Assembly: GCF_900091585.1 (NCBI RefSeq)
Contig: NZ_FMHT01000003.1
Coordinates: 1,426,001 to 1,490,000 of the forward strand
Direction of reading: 5' to 3'
Source: Micromonospora nigra
GTDB taxonomy: Bacteria; Actinomycetota; Actinomycetes; Mycobacteriales; Micromonosporaceae
Length of the DNA stretch: 64,000 nt
Positions 16,927 to 26,037 of this stretch are shown here, piece by piece. Every line of letters starts with the position of its first letter. Within the stretch, counting starts at the first letter, position 1. The position numbers and the translations under genes were made by a program. Below the pieces are notes generated by a model. The model saw only the letters and a list, made by a program, of their open reading frames with translations, searched no databases and was not told the DNA's origin.

Positions 16927-17301
16927 ATGACAGTCAGGTTCAACCACACCATCATCGCCGTCAAGGATCGCAACGAGTCGGCTCGGTTCTTTCGAGAGTT
17001 GTTGGAACTCCCGGAAGCACCGTCCTGGGGCGTGTTCACCAACATTCAGCTCACCGACGGCGTGCTGCTTCAGTTCGCCGAGCCACCGGTGGAGATTCAG
17101 ATGCAGCACTACGCTTTCCTGATCGACGATGACCTTTTCGATCGGGCGTATCAGCGGCTGTGTGATCAGGGCATCGAGCACTGGGCCGATCCACAGATGC
17201 GACGACCCGGCGAGATCAACAACGAGCACGGCGGCCGAGGCGTCTACTTCAAGGATCCGGCCGGCCATGCCATCGAGCTGATCACCCGCCCGTACCTGTA
17301 A
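16927..17301 (+). CDS. VOC-family (glyoxalase-like) protein
   Basis: This 124-residue single-domain protein starts at ATG 16927 (MTVRFNHTIIAVKDR). It has two beta-alpha-beta-beta-beta modules: FNHTIIAVKD and SARFFRELLELP in the first, MQHYAFLIDD and RGVYFKDPAGHAIELITRP in the second. His and Glu residues at the usual metal positions are kept. VOC proteins include lyases, dioxygenases and drug-binding proteins, so no reaction can be assigned. Its codon use is slightly less GC-biased than that of its neighbours. It seems monocistronic. Confidence 0.85.
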   Translation: MTVRFNHTIIAVKDRNESARFFRELLELPEAPSWGVFTNIQLTDGVLLQFAEPPVEIQMQHYAFLIDDDLFDRAYQRLCDQGIEHWADPQMRRPGEINNEHGGRGVYFKDPAGHAIELITRPYL

Positions 17302-17542
17302 TCCCAAGAAGTAGTTCCTGGCCGGGCATCCGCAACGGGTGCTCGGTCAGCGAACCAAGGTGACGCTTCGGGCCAACTGGATGTGGCGGTTACCCGAACC
17401 GTTCCGCCAGATGCGCTGCGGGCTGGAGAACGGACGCCCGGAGGACGCGACCTTTTGCAGGCGGCGAGTGCCGGGAAGGTGAGGCCAGCCTCACCTCTCC
17501 CGCAAACACCTCGCTTGCACTTTGTCACCGCGCGTCACTGCG

Positions 17543-18243
17543 ATGCGTCGCATGTCCTCAGCGGATCGCGAGTCACCCTCGAAGTCCTCCTCCATCCGGC
17601 GTCTGCTCCACGACCGGTCGGTGGCGTTCCGGCAGGTGACGTCGGGTGTCTGCGCAGTGATCACGCTGATCACCGCCTGCGGCACCTGGGGATGGGCGCA
17701 ATTGCGCTCACCAGAGGATCCGGCGCAGGACAATCTGTCTGCCACGTCAGCACCGACCGCGGCCGTTCCGCCCGGGCCAGCACCATCGACCACCCTGCCG
17801 GAACCGTCGACCTTCTGCCGGAACCGTCCACGCAGCCCTCATTCGTGGCCCGGGAAACAAAGTACCTGACCACCGTGGAGCCGGTTAAGGAGTATTCCTG
17901 GTGGGGAGAGTGGACCGATGCGCCGGCGACCGTCAACAATGTCGCTTACAAACGAGCGATGGCTACCTCGACATGCGGCTACGACCTTTACCGCGAGTAT
18001 CTCGTCAAGCGCCAGTACAAGTACTTTCGGGCCGATGTCGGTATCGCCGACGACACCGAGGACGCCTCTGAAACGGAGGTGCACGTCGTCAACGAGGAGG
18101 GCAGGGTTCTCGAGCGTGCCACGGTCCGCCCGGGTACGCCGGTCTCCTTCGACGTACCGATCGATGACGTGCTCCGCCTGAGGCTCCTCGTCGTGGAAGG
18201 GGCTGCTGGACTCGCACGGTGGTATGGGGCGACGCTCGCATAG
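17543..18243 (+). pseudogene. frameshifted membrane-anchored NPCBM/NEW2-like protein
   Basis: The protein is split over two frames. Frame 2, from ATG 17543 (or ATG 17552), encodes a basic cytoplasmic start, one transmembrane helix (VTSGVCAVITLITACGTWGW) and a Pro/Ala/Ser linker ending in LPEPST. Frame 1 then continues from a second LPEPST into an extracellular NPCBM/NEW2-type domain (YLTTVEPVKEYSWWGEW up to LRLRLLVVEG) and stops at 18243. The switch lies in two copies of CTGCCGGAACCGTC spaced 20 bases apart (17795 and 17815), so the second copy falls in another frame. A 21-base unit would restore one continuous 233-codon gene. It is a real frameshift mutation, a programmed or reversible slip, or a sequencing error. 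Confidence 0.7.
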
Positions 18244-18527
18244 TGCGATAGGTGGCCTACGTGACGGTGCGTATCCCCTTTCAGCCGTCGTCGGTCAGTC
18301 GCCGCCCCGCGTCACTCGTCCCACCGTCACCGGCAGCGTCATCAACGTCGACCAGGCGGTGATCGTCCACGGGGCTGACCACGAGGAGACCCGGGAGATC
18401 GGCGACGTCCTCACCCGCCTACGCCGGGATGGCGGAGGAACGGGACAGACACTTCCCAACACGAGGATGCCCCGTCCAACCCGGGCGGCAGGCACTTCGA
18501 AGCCACCGGTTCGCACAGTGTCTTCCC
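18244..18527. other. intergenic region, nothing recognised
   Basis: This stretch between the NPCBM gene and the tRNA has no frame with a ribosome binding site or domain and no clear hairpin. Confidence 0.4.
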
Positions 18528-18604
18528 TGGTGGGGCGGACGGGACTCGAACCCGTGACCGAGGGATTATGAGTCCCCTGCTCTAACCGGCTGAGCTACCG
18601 CCCC
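18528..18604 (-). tRNA. tRNA with CAU anticodon, probably Ile2 (possibly Met)
   Basis: A complete cloverleaf: acceptor stem GGGGCGG with CCGCCCC, D-stem GCTC/GAGC, anticodon loop CTCATAA (anticodon CAU), T-arm ACGGG-TTCGAGT-CCCGT and an encoded 3' CCA. The anticodon stem GGGGA/TCCCT with a terminal G-U pair matches the pattern of E. coli tRNA-Ile2, whose CAU is changed to lysidine by TilS. Elongator tRNA-Met is the alternative; initiator tRNA is excluded because the start pair and GGG run are absent. Confidence 0.9.
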
Positions 18605-18665
18605 CTGCACCGCGCCGCATCCTATCCCGCCCGGTCGATCACCGGCCAGCATCGGCACTCCGCCG

Positions 18666-20360
18666 TCACCTGCGCCGCGCTCGCCGCAACAGCACGATGG
18701 GCAGCGCGAGAGTAACAGTGAGCAGCCAACCGACCACGATCACACCCCACAGCCACTGCTCGTCCGCGCCGGTGGGAGTGATGAACATGCCGAGGGTCAG
18801 CAACAGCGTGAGCCCGCCGACGCCGAGGGCGGCGACGCCGCTCAGCACCATCAGCGGCACTTCCCACCAGGCCCGCTTCGGTCGGGCCAGGTGTGCACGG
18901 GCCTCCCGGACGGCACGCGGCTGCGGGATGCGCTCGGGGTCGCGCGCCGGCATGGGCACCTGCCGGTCGGCGGGCACCGCGGCATCGATCGTGGCCATGG
19001 TCCGGGGGTGCATGTCGAACAGGGTGGGCTCGATGTGCAGCACGATGGCGTCGACGCAGACGAGCTGCCGTGCGCCGTCGGGCCAGGCGAGCATGGCGGC
19101 GCAGTCGGCCCAGCGTACGGTCAACGGGCCGGAGCCGCTGACGAGGCTGATCCCGTCGGGGCCGACGATCAGCCGGCCGTCACCGTCGCGCTCGTGGTAG
19201 GTGGTGCCGGGCAGCACCGCCTCGGAGTGGGTGGGCGCGGCGGTGAAGCCCGCCCAGTCGGCGCGGGTGCCGTCGGGCACCATCAGCAGCGCCGAAGCGC
19301 ACACTTCCTCGGCCACCTCGTGCAGGTCGGCCACGGTGACGGTTTTCAGTTCGGCTCGGTGCTCGTCGATGGTGAGGTTCGGCTGCCCGGTGAGCAGGTT
19401 GAAGGCGTACGACGGCAGCCGGGCCGCGTCCACCTCGGCGGTGCCGAGCACGTCCTCCCGCTTGGCGACCACGGCGTCGAGGTCGGCCTGCTCGATCCGG
19501 CCGACCCGCAGCTTCGCCAGCACGTCGACGAAACCGCCGAGCACGGCGTCCTGCTTCTCGGCGAGCGCGTCGGCGAGGGCGCGCAGGGTGGCGTACCCGT
19601 CGCCGCGGGGGTCGTACCCGGTGGTGGTGGTGTAGGACAGGCCGGCGTCCTGCCGCAGCGCCCGGAAGAGTTCGCGTTCCAGCACGTCGGCGAAGACGCC
19701 CGCGGCGGTCCGCCGCCGCACCACCGCGTCGAGCACGACGGCCCGTGAGCCGTGGACGAAGTACGCCGGGGTGTGGGGCAGGGCCGTCGAGGCCGCCGGA
19801 ACGGATTGTCGGGTCCCGGCGGGCAGGCCCAGCCTGAGACCCGCGGGCACCCGGTCACCGGTGATCCACAGAACGGCGTTCTCTCTGGTGAACCATCGGG
19901 CGGCCCACTCGCGCAGGTCGTCGGCGGTGAGGCGGGCGAGCCCCCACTCGGGGTAGCTGCTGAGGCCGAAGTTCCGCGCGCCGTGCCGCCACAGGGGAAT
20001 GTCGTCCAGTGGGGTGCCGCCCCGGCTGCTCCACTCGGTGCGCAGGATCTCCTTCTCGATCTCCAGCCGCCCGGTGGGCAGGTCGGAGAGGCTGGCGCAG
20101 ACGGCGGTCAGGAAGCCCTTGATGTCCTGCTCGGAGCCCTGCATGTGGAAGGTGGTGAACACGGGCGCGGTGGCGCCGTTGAAGTGGTAGTCGGCCAGCC
20201 CGAGGGGGGCGAGCGCGAGGTGTTCCAGCAGGTGGGTGATGCCGGCTCGGTGGAGCGTCTCGTCGGCGGTGCCGACCCGGAAGGTGAGCCCGGCGCGCAT
20301 CGGCCCGCCGGTGGGGGCCAGCAGCGTCGGCACCCCGTCGGTGTCCAGGTGTTGGATCAC
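18666..20360 (-). CDS. M16-family zinc protease with C-terminal membrane helices
   Basis: This 564-residue protein starts at GTG 20360, whose GTGA overlaps the stop of the upstream gene. Residues 1-400 form two M16 (pitrilysin-like) units. The inverted zinc motif is intact as HLLEH (His43, Glu46, His47), with the downstream Glu in IEKEILRTEW. The second unit contains FRALRQDAGLSYT, the Arg/Tyr region used for peptide binding. After a linker, two strongly hydrophobic helices lie at about 495-520 and 530-555, so the protease is membrane-anchored with its catalytic part probably in the cytoplasm. Most M16 enzymes lack such helices. The substrate is unknown. Confidence 0.8.
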   Translation of the reverse strand: MIQHLDTDGVPTLLAPTGGPMRAGLTFRVGTADETLHRAGITHLLEHLALAPLGLADYHFNGATAPVFTTFHMQGSEQDIKGFLTAVCASLSDLPTGRLEIEKEILRTEWSSRGGTPLDDIPLWRHGARNFGLSSYPEWGLARLTADDLREWAARWFTRENAVLWITGDRVPAGLRLGLPAGTRQSVPAASTALPHTPAYFVHGSRAVVLDAVVRRRTAAGVFADVLERELFRALRQDAGLSYTTTTGYDPRGDGYATLRALADALAEKQDAVLGGFVDVLAKLRVGRIEQADLDAVVAKREDVLGTAEVDAARLPSYAFNLLTGQPNLTIDEHRAELKTVTVADLHEVAEEVCASALLMVPDGTRADWAGFTAAPTHSEAVLPGTTYHERDGDGRLIVGPDGISLVSGSGPLTVRWADCAAMLAWPDGARQLVCVDAIVLHIEPTLFDMHPRTMATIDAAVPADRQVPMPARDPERIPQPRAVREARAHLARPKRAWWEVPLMVLSGVAALGVGGLTLLLTLGMFITPTGADEQWLWGVIVVGWLLTVTLALPIVLLRRARRR

Positions 20361-21307
20361 GGCCGCCCACCCTTCGCGTACGCCTTGTCGCGGTACTTCT
20401 GGAACTGCTTCTCGCCGTCGCCGAAGTAGCCGAACATCGACGTGTGACCGAACGGCTCCATGGCCGCGAACTGCTGGGCGGCCGACTGCCACTCCCCCAT
20501 GAGGCAGAAGGCGAGGGCGAAGGTGCTGCGGGTCATCAGCCAGCCCCACGTGTGTCGGAAGTCGGGGTGCCAGATCGATCGCTGGGCGGCGGCGTGGATC
20601 TCGTCGCGTACCCGCGCACCGCACAGCAGGTCGCGTGCGGAGGCGAGGTCGCCGTGGTCGAGGGCCTGCTCCAGGTGGGCCTCGACGACCAGCACGGCGT
20701 GCGGGCCGCCGACCGGGGCGGCGTCGACGCACTCCCGGGCGAAGTCGTGCGCCCGCTCCCAGCTGCCGCTCCACTTGGGGCAGAACTGTTGCAGCAGCGA
20801 AGCCTGTGCCGGCAGGTGGTGCGGGGTGTGCGCGGCGAGGCGGTCGTAGCGGCGGCGGGCCTCGGCCTGGCCGACTTCCAGGCCGCGGGCGCTGGTGATC
20901 CGCTGCGTCCAGGCCGCCGACTCCTGCGGATGACGGGCGGTGACGTCGATGAGCACCTGTTCGGCCTGACGCAGGTGGTCGAAGAACCGGGCGAACTGCT
21001 CCCGGCTGACGTACTGCGCGCGCCGTGCCGTGCGGATTCTCCAACCTGCCTTGATCAGGTGTGCCCCGAGCATGGTGGCCGCCAGCGGATCGTCCGGGTA
21101 CTCCGCGACGATCTTGCGCAGGAAGCCCTCGATGTCGGTCTCGTCGCTGACCTCGTCCACCAGGACCGTCCGGCCGTAGGGGTCCTGCGCGTCGACGAGC
21201 GCGCGCAGGGCCGGCCAGTCGCGGGCCGCAAGCGCCGCGCGGGCCTGGCCGACCTGGGGGTACGCCGCCGCGGCGTCGAAGGCGGGCGGCGGGATCGGTG
21301 CGGGCAT
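20357..21307 (-). CDS. TPR-like helical protein paired with the M16 protease
   Basis: This 316-residue soluble protein is rich in Ala, Arg and Gln and is almost wholly alpha-helical. Repeated helix-turn-helix units (ARAALAARDWPALRALVDA, AHDFARECVDAAP, EAHLEQALDHGDLASARDLL, CLMGEWQSAAQQFAAM) suggest a TPR-type superhelix used for protein binding. It has no signal peptide or catalytic motif. The stop overlaps the protease start by 4 bases, so the two proteins are made together, and I infer that it is an adaptor or substrate selector for the protease. I do not recognise a named family. Confidence 0.7.
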   Translation of the reverse strand: MPAPIPPPAFDAAAAYPQVGQARAALAARDWPALRALVDAQDPYGRTVLVDEVSDETDIEGFLRKIVAEYPDDPLAATMLGAHLIKAGWRIRTARRAQYVSREQFARFFDHLRQAEQVLIDVTARHPQESAAWTQRITSARGLEVGQAEARRRYDRLAAHTPHHLPAQASLLQQFCPKWSGSWERAHDFARECVDAAPVGGPHAVLVVEAHLEQALDHGDLASARDLLCGARVRDEIHAAAQRSIWHPDFRHTWGWLMTRSTFALAFCLMGEWQSAAQQFAAMEPFGHTSMFGYFGDGEKQFQKYRDKAYAKGGRP

Positions 21308-21353
21308 GGCGAGGATGATAGGTGATCATCATCGAGGTGGTGATCCCCGTTTC

Positions 21354-22592
21354 TCACCCCCGACGCAGGTGCTCCAGCACCGCCCCGGCGGCACGCCAGC
21401 CGCTGGCCAACGCCCCTTGGATCGACGGGCTGTCCCGGTGGTCACCGGCCACGAACAGGCCCTCTCCCAACGCGACCGGCTTGCGCAGCCGCCCCTGCGG
21501 GGGTGGGGCGGCGGGCAGCGCGTCGGGGATCGACACGGTGGTCAGGTGCTCCCAGGCGGCGGTGGACCGACCGTACAGCCGGGCCAGTTCCACCCGTACG
21601 GCCGGTTCGGTCGGGGCCGTGGGGCCGACGACCGAGGTCGCGACGAGGTGCCGTCCGGCGGGGGCGTAGCTCGGCGCGGCCCGGCTGACCACCACGGTGT
21701 TGGCGACCATCCCCCGGCGGTCGCCGTCGACGAGCAGGATCGGCTCGCGCAGGGGCGGCTCGGCCGTGGCGTGGTAGTAGGTCGTGTAACCGTGCATGCG
21801 TACCCGGGGCAGGGCGGGCAGTAGCGCGCTCGCCGCAGGCGGGTCGACGGCGACCACGACCGCACGGCAGGCGACGTCGCCGCCCGGGGTGCGTACCCGG
21901 CCGGGGGCGACCTCGGCCACCGGCGTGGCCAGGTCGATCAGTTCGGCAGGCAGTGCTTCGGCGACGGCCCGGGGCAGCGCCGCCATGCCCCCGGCCGGCA
22001 GGCCGATCCGACCGCGGACGAACGAGCGCAGCACCATGGCGAGCACATGGCTGGAGGTTTCCAGTTCCCGGTCCACGAACACCCCGGACAGGAACGGACG
22101 TAGCACCTCCTCGATGATCTCGTCGGAGAGGCGGGCGCGGCGCAGCGCCGACTCGGTGGTGGTGTCGGGTGTGGTCAGCAGCCGACCGGGCGGCAGGATG
22201 GCGCAGCCGGCGGCGAGGGCGGCGAAGCGCAGCCGGTCGGCCACGGACCCGACGCCGGCCAGCGCCGTGCGGGGTGCACCCGCCGGCTCGCGCAGCGGGT
22301 TGACCAGCCGGAGCAGGTCGTGGCCCCGGCGTACGAGGACTCCGGAGGTGAAGTACCCCAGCCCGAGGCGCTCGATGTCGAGCAACGTGCCGAGGCGGGG
22401 ATAGGCGGTGTTGAGCACCTGGAAGCCCCGGTCGAGCAGGTAGCCGTCGACGGTGTCGGTGGCGACCCGACCGCCGAGCCGGTCGGCGGCCTCCAGCAGC
22501 CGCCAGGGCACACCGGCCCGGTGCAACCGGCGGGCGGCGGCGAGCCCCGCCAGGCCGCCTCCGACGACCACCACCTCGGTCGCAGCGACCAT
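21354..22592 (-). CDS. FAD-dependent amine-oxidase-fold oxidoreductase
   Basis: This 412-residue flavoenzyme begins at ATG 22592, behind GGAGGGGAG. The dinucleotide-binding motif VVVVGGGLAGLAAARRLH opens the protein, followed by LGGRVATD, and the closing FAD motif is LFVAGDHRDSPSIQGALASG. The layout is that of the protoporphyrinogen-oxidase/phytoene-desaturase group of amine oxidases. It lacks the extra loops of carotenoid desaturases and no heme or carotenoid gene is adjacent, so the substrate is open. It is probably cytoplasmic. Confidence 0.87.
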   Translation of the reverse strand: MVAATEVVVVGGGLAGLAAARRLHRAGVPWRLLEAADRLGGRVATDTVDGYLLDRGFQVLNTAYPRLGTLLDIERLGLGYFTSGVLVRRGHDLLRLVNPLREPAGAPRTALAGVGSVADRLRFAALAAGCAILPPGRLLTTPDTTTESALRRARLSDEIIEEVLRPFLSGVFVDRELETSSHVLAMVLRSFVRGRIGLPAGGMAALPRAVAEALPAELIDLATPVAEVAPGRVRTPGGDVACRAVVVAVDPPAASALLPALPRVRMHGYTTYYHATAEPPLREPILLVDGDRRGMVANTVVVSRAAPSYAPAGRHLVATSVVGPTAPTEPAVRVELARLYGRSTAAWEHLTTVSIPDALPAAPPPQGRLRKPVALGEGLFVAGDHRDSPSIQGALASGWRAAGAVLEHLRRG

Positions 22593-23101
22593 TGCGCACT
22601 CCCCTCCGGGTTCGGCCGACACCCCGTGTCCGGCCCGACCAGCCCGCCCTGCACGGCCGACTCCGGATACCCACCGCCCCGGAATCGACGCGCAAACCGA
22701 CGCATGATGAGTCTACGGTCACTGAGCTGGCGGGGCGGGCGACCCACCTCCCGACCGATCGGTGCAGGTCGGCCGGCCCCGCTTCGTTGCGGTCCAGGTC
22801 GACCCCCAGCGCAGCCTCCCGAGCTGAGAGCACGGACGAGGCACGGGCTCACGGGCCAGACACCGACCGGCAGCAGGAAAGAACCCGTTGCCGCCGGCGC
22901 GAGGAACGCTGCGGGAGACCGATGGCACTGACGATGCAGCGCGGGAGGATCGGAAGGCATGCACTGCCGACCTCGCCAGGACGTCGAGGGCCACAAGGGC
23001 GCGCGGTCACCAGGGCCGGGAAAGGGTTCGCATGCCGAGGGGTCGCATGCCGAGGGGTCGGAGGCCGAGACCGGTCGGGGACTGCGTCCGATGAACGACG
23101 A
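22593..23101. other. gene-free region with a short duplicated element
   Basis: About 510 bases contain no frame with both a ribosome binding site and a plausible protein. A 15-bp unit CGCATGCCGAGGGGT occurs twice in tandem (23029-23043 and 23044-23058) and a degenerate third copy follows. The promoter of the oxidoreductase gene lies at the left side. Confidence 0.45.
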
Positions 23102-23129
23102 ACGCCCGCCGGCGGTGGCCGACGGGCGT
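23102..23129 (-). terminator. terminator after tRNA-Asn
   Basis: A 12-bp stem with one mismatch (23102-23113 with 23118-23129) and 4-base loop lies 13 bases past the tRNA 3' end in the direction of its transcription. Confidence 0.55.
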
Positions 23130-23141
23130 CAGGTGGTGAAG

Positions 23142-23215
23142 CTCCCCCGTTTGGACTCGAACCAAAAACCTGCCGGTTAACAGCCGGCTGCTCTGCCAAT
23201 TGAGCTACGGGGGAT
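23142..23215 (-). tRNA. tRNA-Asn (GTT)
   Basis: A full cloverleaf is present: acceptor TCCCCCG with CGGGGGA, D-arm GCTC..GAGC, anticodon loop CTGTTAA giving anticodon GUU, and T-arm TTGG-TTCGAGT-CCAA. CCA is not encoded. A terminator-like hairpin follows. No gene remnant or att-like repeat is visible at its 3' end. Confidence 0.93.
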
Positions 23216-23488
23216 CGCGCCTGCCGCCCACCGCGGATCTCTCCGGCGCTGTGCGACGGGACAAGAGTACAGGATTCCGGGGGGCAATGGTCCAGGGGGT
23301 GACCGACCCGGTTCACACCGCCCGGACATGACCAGAAAGTTGGGCAAATCGCCATCAGGGCACAGGGAGGTATGAGCGCGGAGCAGGATGGGTAGTTAGC
23401 TGCCGACAGAGGATGTAGGCGCGAACTGGTCGCACCCGGCGGGACAACCCGGCGGGACGACGGCGCGCCAGGTACGAGAGGAGCCGCC

Positions 23489-23893
23489 ATGCGCGGAAAG
23501 ATCATGTTCCTTGGCGGGCTGGCTGCGGGATTCGTCCTGGGCGCCCGTGCCGGCCGGGAGAAGTACGAGGAGCTGATGGTCCGGGGCCGCAAGGTTCTCG
23601 ACCACCCGACCGTCCAGGAGGCGGCCGGCGTGGCGCAGGCCCAGGCCAACCGGCTCTACAGCGAGGGCAAGGACAAGCTCGGCCAGTCCAAGCTCGGTGA
23701 GAAGCTGAACAACGGCAACGGCAGCAAGCAGAGCCTGACGGCCGCCGACGACACGTTCGCCGGCACGCCGGCCACGGTCGGCGCGAAGTCCGGTTCCGCC
23801 TCGTCGAGCAGCTCGGGCTCGACCAGCTCGTCGGCCACCACGACGCCCCGCAGCAAGCCGTCCGGCTCGGGCACCAACGGCAGCACCGTCTGA
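23489..23893 (+). CDS. YtxH-like small membrane-associated protein
   Basis: This 134-residue protein starts at ATG 23489 behind GAGGAG. One short hydrophobic segment (IMFLGGLAAGFVLGARAG) is followed by an amphipathic helix (EKYEELMVRGRKVLDHPTVQEA) and a low-complexity Ser/Thr/Gly tail of about 55 residues. This layout matches the YtxH family of actinobacteria, small stress-associated proteins held at the membrane; their molecular role is unknown. It is monocistronic and followed at once by a hairpin. Confidence 0.8.
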   Translation: MRGKIMFLGGLAAGFVLGARAGREKYEELMVRGRKVLDHPTVQEAAGVAQAQANRLYSEGKDKLGQSKLGEKLNNGNGSKQSLTAADDTFAGTPATVGAKSGSASSSSSGSTSSSATTTPRSKPSGSGTNGSTV

Positions 23894-23907
23894 CCGTCCG
23901 CACCCTG

Positions 23908-23940
23908 AACGGGCCGGCCGCCACTGGCGACCGGCCCGTT
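23908..23940 (+). terminator. terminator hairpin
   Basis: A perfect 10-bp outer stem AACGGGCCGG/CCGGCCCGTT (23908-23917 with 23931-23940) encloses a small inner stem. It begins 15 bases after the YtxH-like stop. Two near copies of CGGCCCGTTTGCGTGA follow it in tandem up to about 23970. Confidence 0.7.
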
Positions 23941-23973
23941 TGCGTGAACGGCCCGTTTGCGTGACCGGCCCGG

Positions 23974-24981
23974 TCAGTCCCCGCTGCTGAAGGCGGCGTC
24001 GAAGGCCGCCGACGGGGCGTCGAAGGCGAGCCGGCGCACGAACTGCAGAGCCTCGGGGGCACCGACCAGGCGGTCCATCCCGGCGTCCTCCCACTCGATC
24101 GAGATGGGGCCGGCATAGCCGATCGCGTTCAGGGCGCGGAAGCAGTCCTCCCAGGGGACGTCGCCGTGGCCGGTGGAGACGAAGTCCCAGCCGCGCCGCA
24201 TGTCCGCCCAGGGCAGGTGGGAGGCCAGCCGCCCCCGCCGACCGTCGCCCGTACGCACCTTCGCGTCCTTGCAGTCGACGTGGTAGATCCGGTCGGCGAA
24301 GTCGAAGATGAAGTTGACCGGGTCCAACTCCTGCCAGACGAAGTGCGACGGATCCCAGTTCAGCCCGAACGCGGGTCGGTGGCCCACCGCCTCCAGCGCC
24401 CGCTTCGTCGTCCAGTAGTCGTACGCGATCTCACTCGGGTGGACCTCGTGGGCGAAGCGCACCCCGACGGAGTCGAACACGTCGAGGATCGGGTTCCACC
24501 GGTCGGCGAAGTCCTGGTAACCGCGCTCGATCATCGCCGGCGGGACCGGCGGGAACATCGCCAGGGTGTGCCAGATGGACGAGCCGGTGAAGCCGACCAC
24601 CGTGTCCACCCCGAGCTTCGCGGCCGCTCGGGCGGTGTCCTTCATCTCCTCGGCGGCGCGGCGGCGGACCCCCTCGGGCTCCCCGTCACCCCAGATCCGG
24701 GCGGGCAGGATGCCCTGGTGTCGTTCGTCGATCGGATGGTCGCAGACCGCCTGACCGACCAGGTGGTTGGAGATCGCGTACACGCCCAGGTGGTGCTTGG
24801 CGAGTGTCTCCCGCTTGCGCTCGACGTAGGAGTCGTCGGCGAGCGCCCGGTCGACCTCGAAGTGGTCGCCCCAGCAGGCGATCTCCAGACCGTCGTACCC
24901 CCACTCGGAGGCGAGCCGGCAGACCTCGTCGAACGGTAGATCGGCCCACTGGCCGGTGAAGAGCGTGATGGGACGCGCCAT
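23974..24981 (-). CDS. sugar phosphate isomerase/epimerase (TIM barrel)
   Basis: This 335-residue AP-endonuclease-2/xylose-isomerase-like enzyme starts at ATG 24981 ([17 protein letters not shown]), behind GGAGAAGG. Metal and substrate residues are visible along the barrel: [23 protein letters not shown] with a Glu-His pair, [19 protein letters not shown] and the final ISIEWED Glu. Enzymes of this group isomerise or epimerise free or oxidised sugars, and several cleave 3-keto-glycosides, usually with Gfo/Idh/MocA dehydrogenases. Here it stands alone, about 17 kb from the only such dehydrogenase in the window. The substrate is unknown. Confidence 0.88.
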   Translation of the reverse strand: MARPITLFTGQWADLPFDEVCRLASEWGYDGLEIACWGDHFEVDRALADDSYVERKRETLAKHHLGVYAISNHLVGQAVCDHPIDERHQGILPARIWGDGEPEGVRRRAAEEMKDTARAAAKLGVDTVVGFTGSSIWHTLAMFPPVPPAMIERGYQDFADRWNPILDVFDSVGVRFAHEVHPSEIAYDYWTTKRALEAVGHRPAFGLNWDPSHFVWQELDPVNFIFDFADRIYHVDCKDAKVRTGDGRRGRLASHLPWADMRRGWDFVSTGHGDVPWEDCFRALNAIGYAGPISIEWEDAGMDRLVGAPEALQFVRRLAFDAPSAAFDAAFSSGD

Positions 24982-25203
24982 TGTCCTTCTCCCCTGTCGT
25001 CGTGATGGGGATTCCGTACGTGCGGGACCGGGGCGAGGGGTGACCGGCCGAGCCGGTGCGGCGGCGGACGGGCACGGACCGGTGGGCACGAAGACATACC
25101 TGGGCCCGGCGGGTTGCGCCTCCCGCCGGGTCACCGGCCACCTGCACGGTCGCCACCCCCACTCTATTTCCGCCGGGGCGCGTTGCGGAAGGCCCTGCAC
25201 CGG

Positions 25204-26037
25204 TCAGGCGTCGCGGCGGCGCAGCAGCACGGTGGCGGTGCCGACGAGGGCCACCAGCCAGCCCACGAACACCGCCGCCCCGGCGCCCGGGGAGAGCAGG
25301 TCCTGGTGGGACGAGATGGACATGAACGCCTCGCCGGCGTTGGACGGCAGGTACGGCGAGACCGCGTCGGAGACGCTCTCCGGCAGCAGCGAGATCACGC
25401 CGGGCACGACCAGGAGCAGCGCCACCACGGTGGTGATCGCCCCGGCGGTGTTGCGCAGCAGCGCGCCCACGGCCATGCCGAGCACGCCCACGCCGGCCAG
25501 GTAGACCGCCGCGCCGAGCACCGCCCGCACCACGCCGTCGTCGCCGAGGGAGACGCCCTCGTCGCCGAGGAGGCCCTGGGCGCCGACGAAGGTCAGCAGG
25601 GCGGTCGGCACCAGCACCGCGAGGGAGACACCGGCGAGAACGGCGATCTTCCCGACGAGCACGGGCCAGCGCTTCGGCACCGCGGCCAGCGAGGAACGGA
25701 TCATCCCGGTGGAGTACTCGCCCGCGACCAGCAACACCCCGAGGGTGCCGATCAGTAGTTGGGCGAGGTTGACGCCGCCGAGACTCGCGCCCAGCGGGTC
25801 GAGCGAGGAGGGGCCGCCGGGCGGTGCCGGCGTGCCGGGCTGCGGCGGGTTGTCCGCCAGCACGGCGGAGAAGGCCAGGCCGAGCCCGGCGAACAGGGCG
25901 ACGGTGGCGATCAGCATGATCACCGACGAGCGCAACGAACGGAACTTGATCCACTCGGCGCGCACCACCCGGGCGGGGGTGACCCGCGCGTCGGCGGGGA
26001 CGGTGGCGGTTGCCGGGGTCAGGGTGTCGGTGCTCAT
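25204..26037 (-). CDS. ABC-2 type transporter permease
   Basis: This 277-residue membrane protein has six hydrophobic helices (first near residues 38-58, last at 245-265) and an extracellular loop rich in Pro and Gly between the first two. It resembles the permeases of antibiotic-resistance and lantibiotic-immunity exporters. The ATG overlaps the stop of the ATPase gene by 4 bases. Together with the ATPase and the two-component genes just upstream it forms a sensor-exporter module of the BceRS/LiaRS style seen in Gram-positive bacteria. Confidence 0.85.
   Translation of the reverse strand: MSTDTLTPATATVPADARVTPARVVRAEWIKFRSLRSSVIMLIATVALFAGLGLAFSAVLADNPPQPGTPAPPGGPSSLDPLGASLGGVNLAQLLIGTLGVLLVAGEYSTGMIRSSLAAVPKRWPVLVGKIAVLAGVSLAVLVPTALLTFVGAQGLLGDEGVSLGDDGVVRAVLGAAVYLAGVGVLGMAVGALLRNTAGAITTVVALLLVVPGVISLLPESVSDAVSPYLPSNAGEAFMSISSHQDLLSPGAGAAVFVGWLVALVGTATVLLRRRDA

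Noticed and set aside
21354..22592. Protoporphyrinogen oxidase (hemY) or carotenoid desaturase
   Set aside because: Only the general FAD amine-oxidase layout is seen; no heme or carotenoid genes are adjacent and diagnostic loops cannot be recognised.
18528..23215. Integrated element between the two tRNA genes
   Set aside because: No integrase, no repeated tRNA 3' ends, and the genes between them have normal composition.
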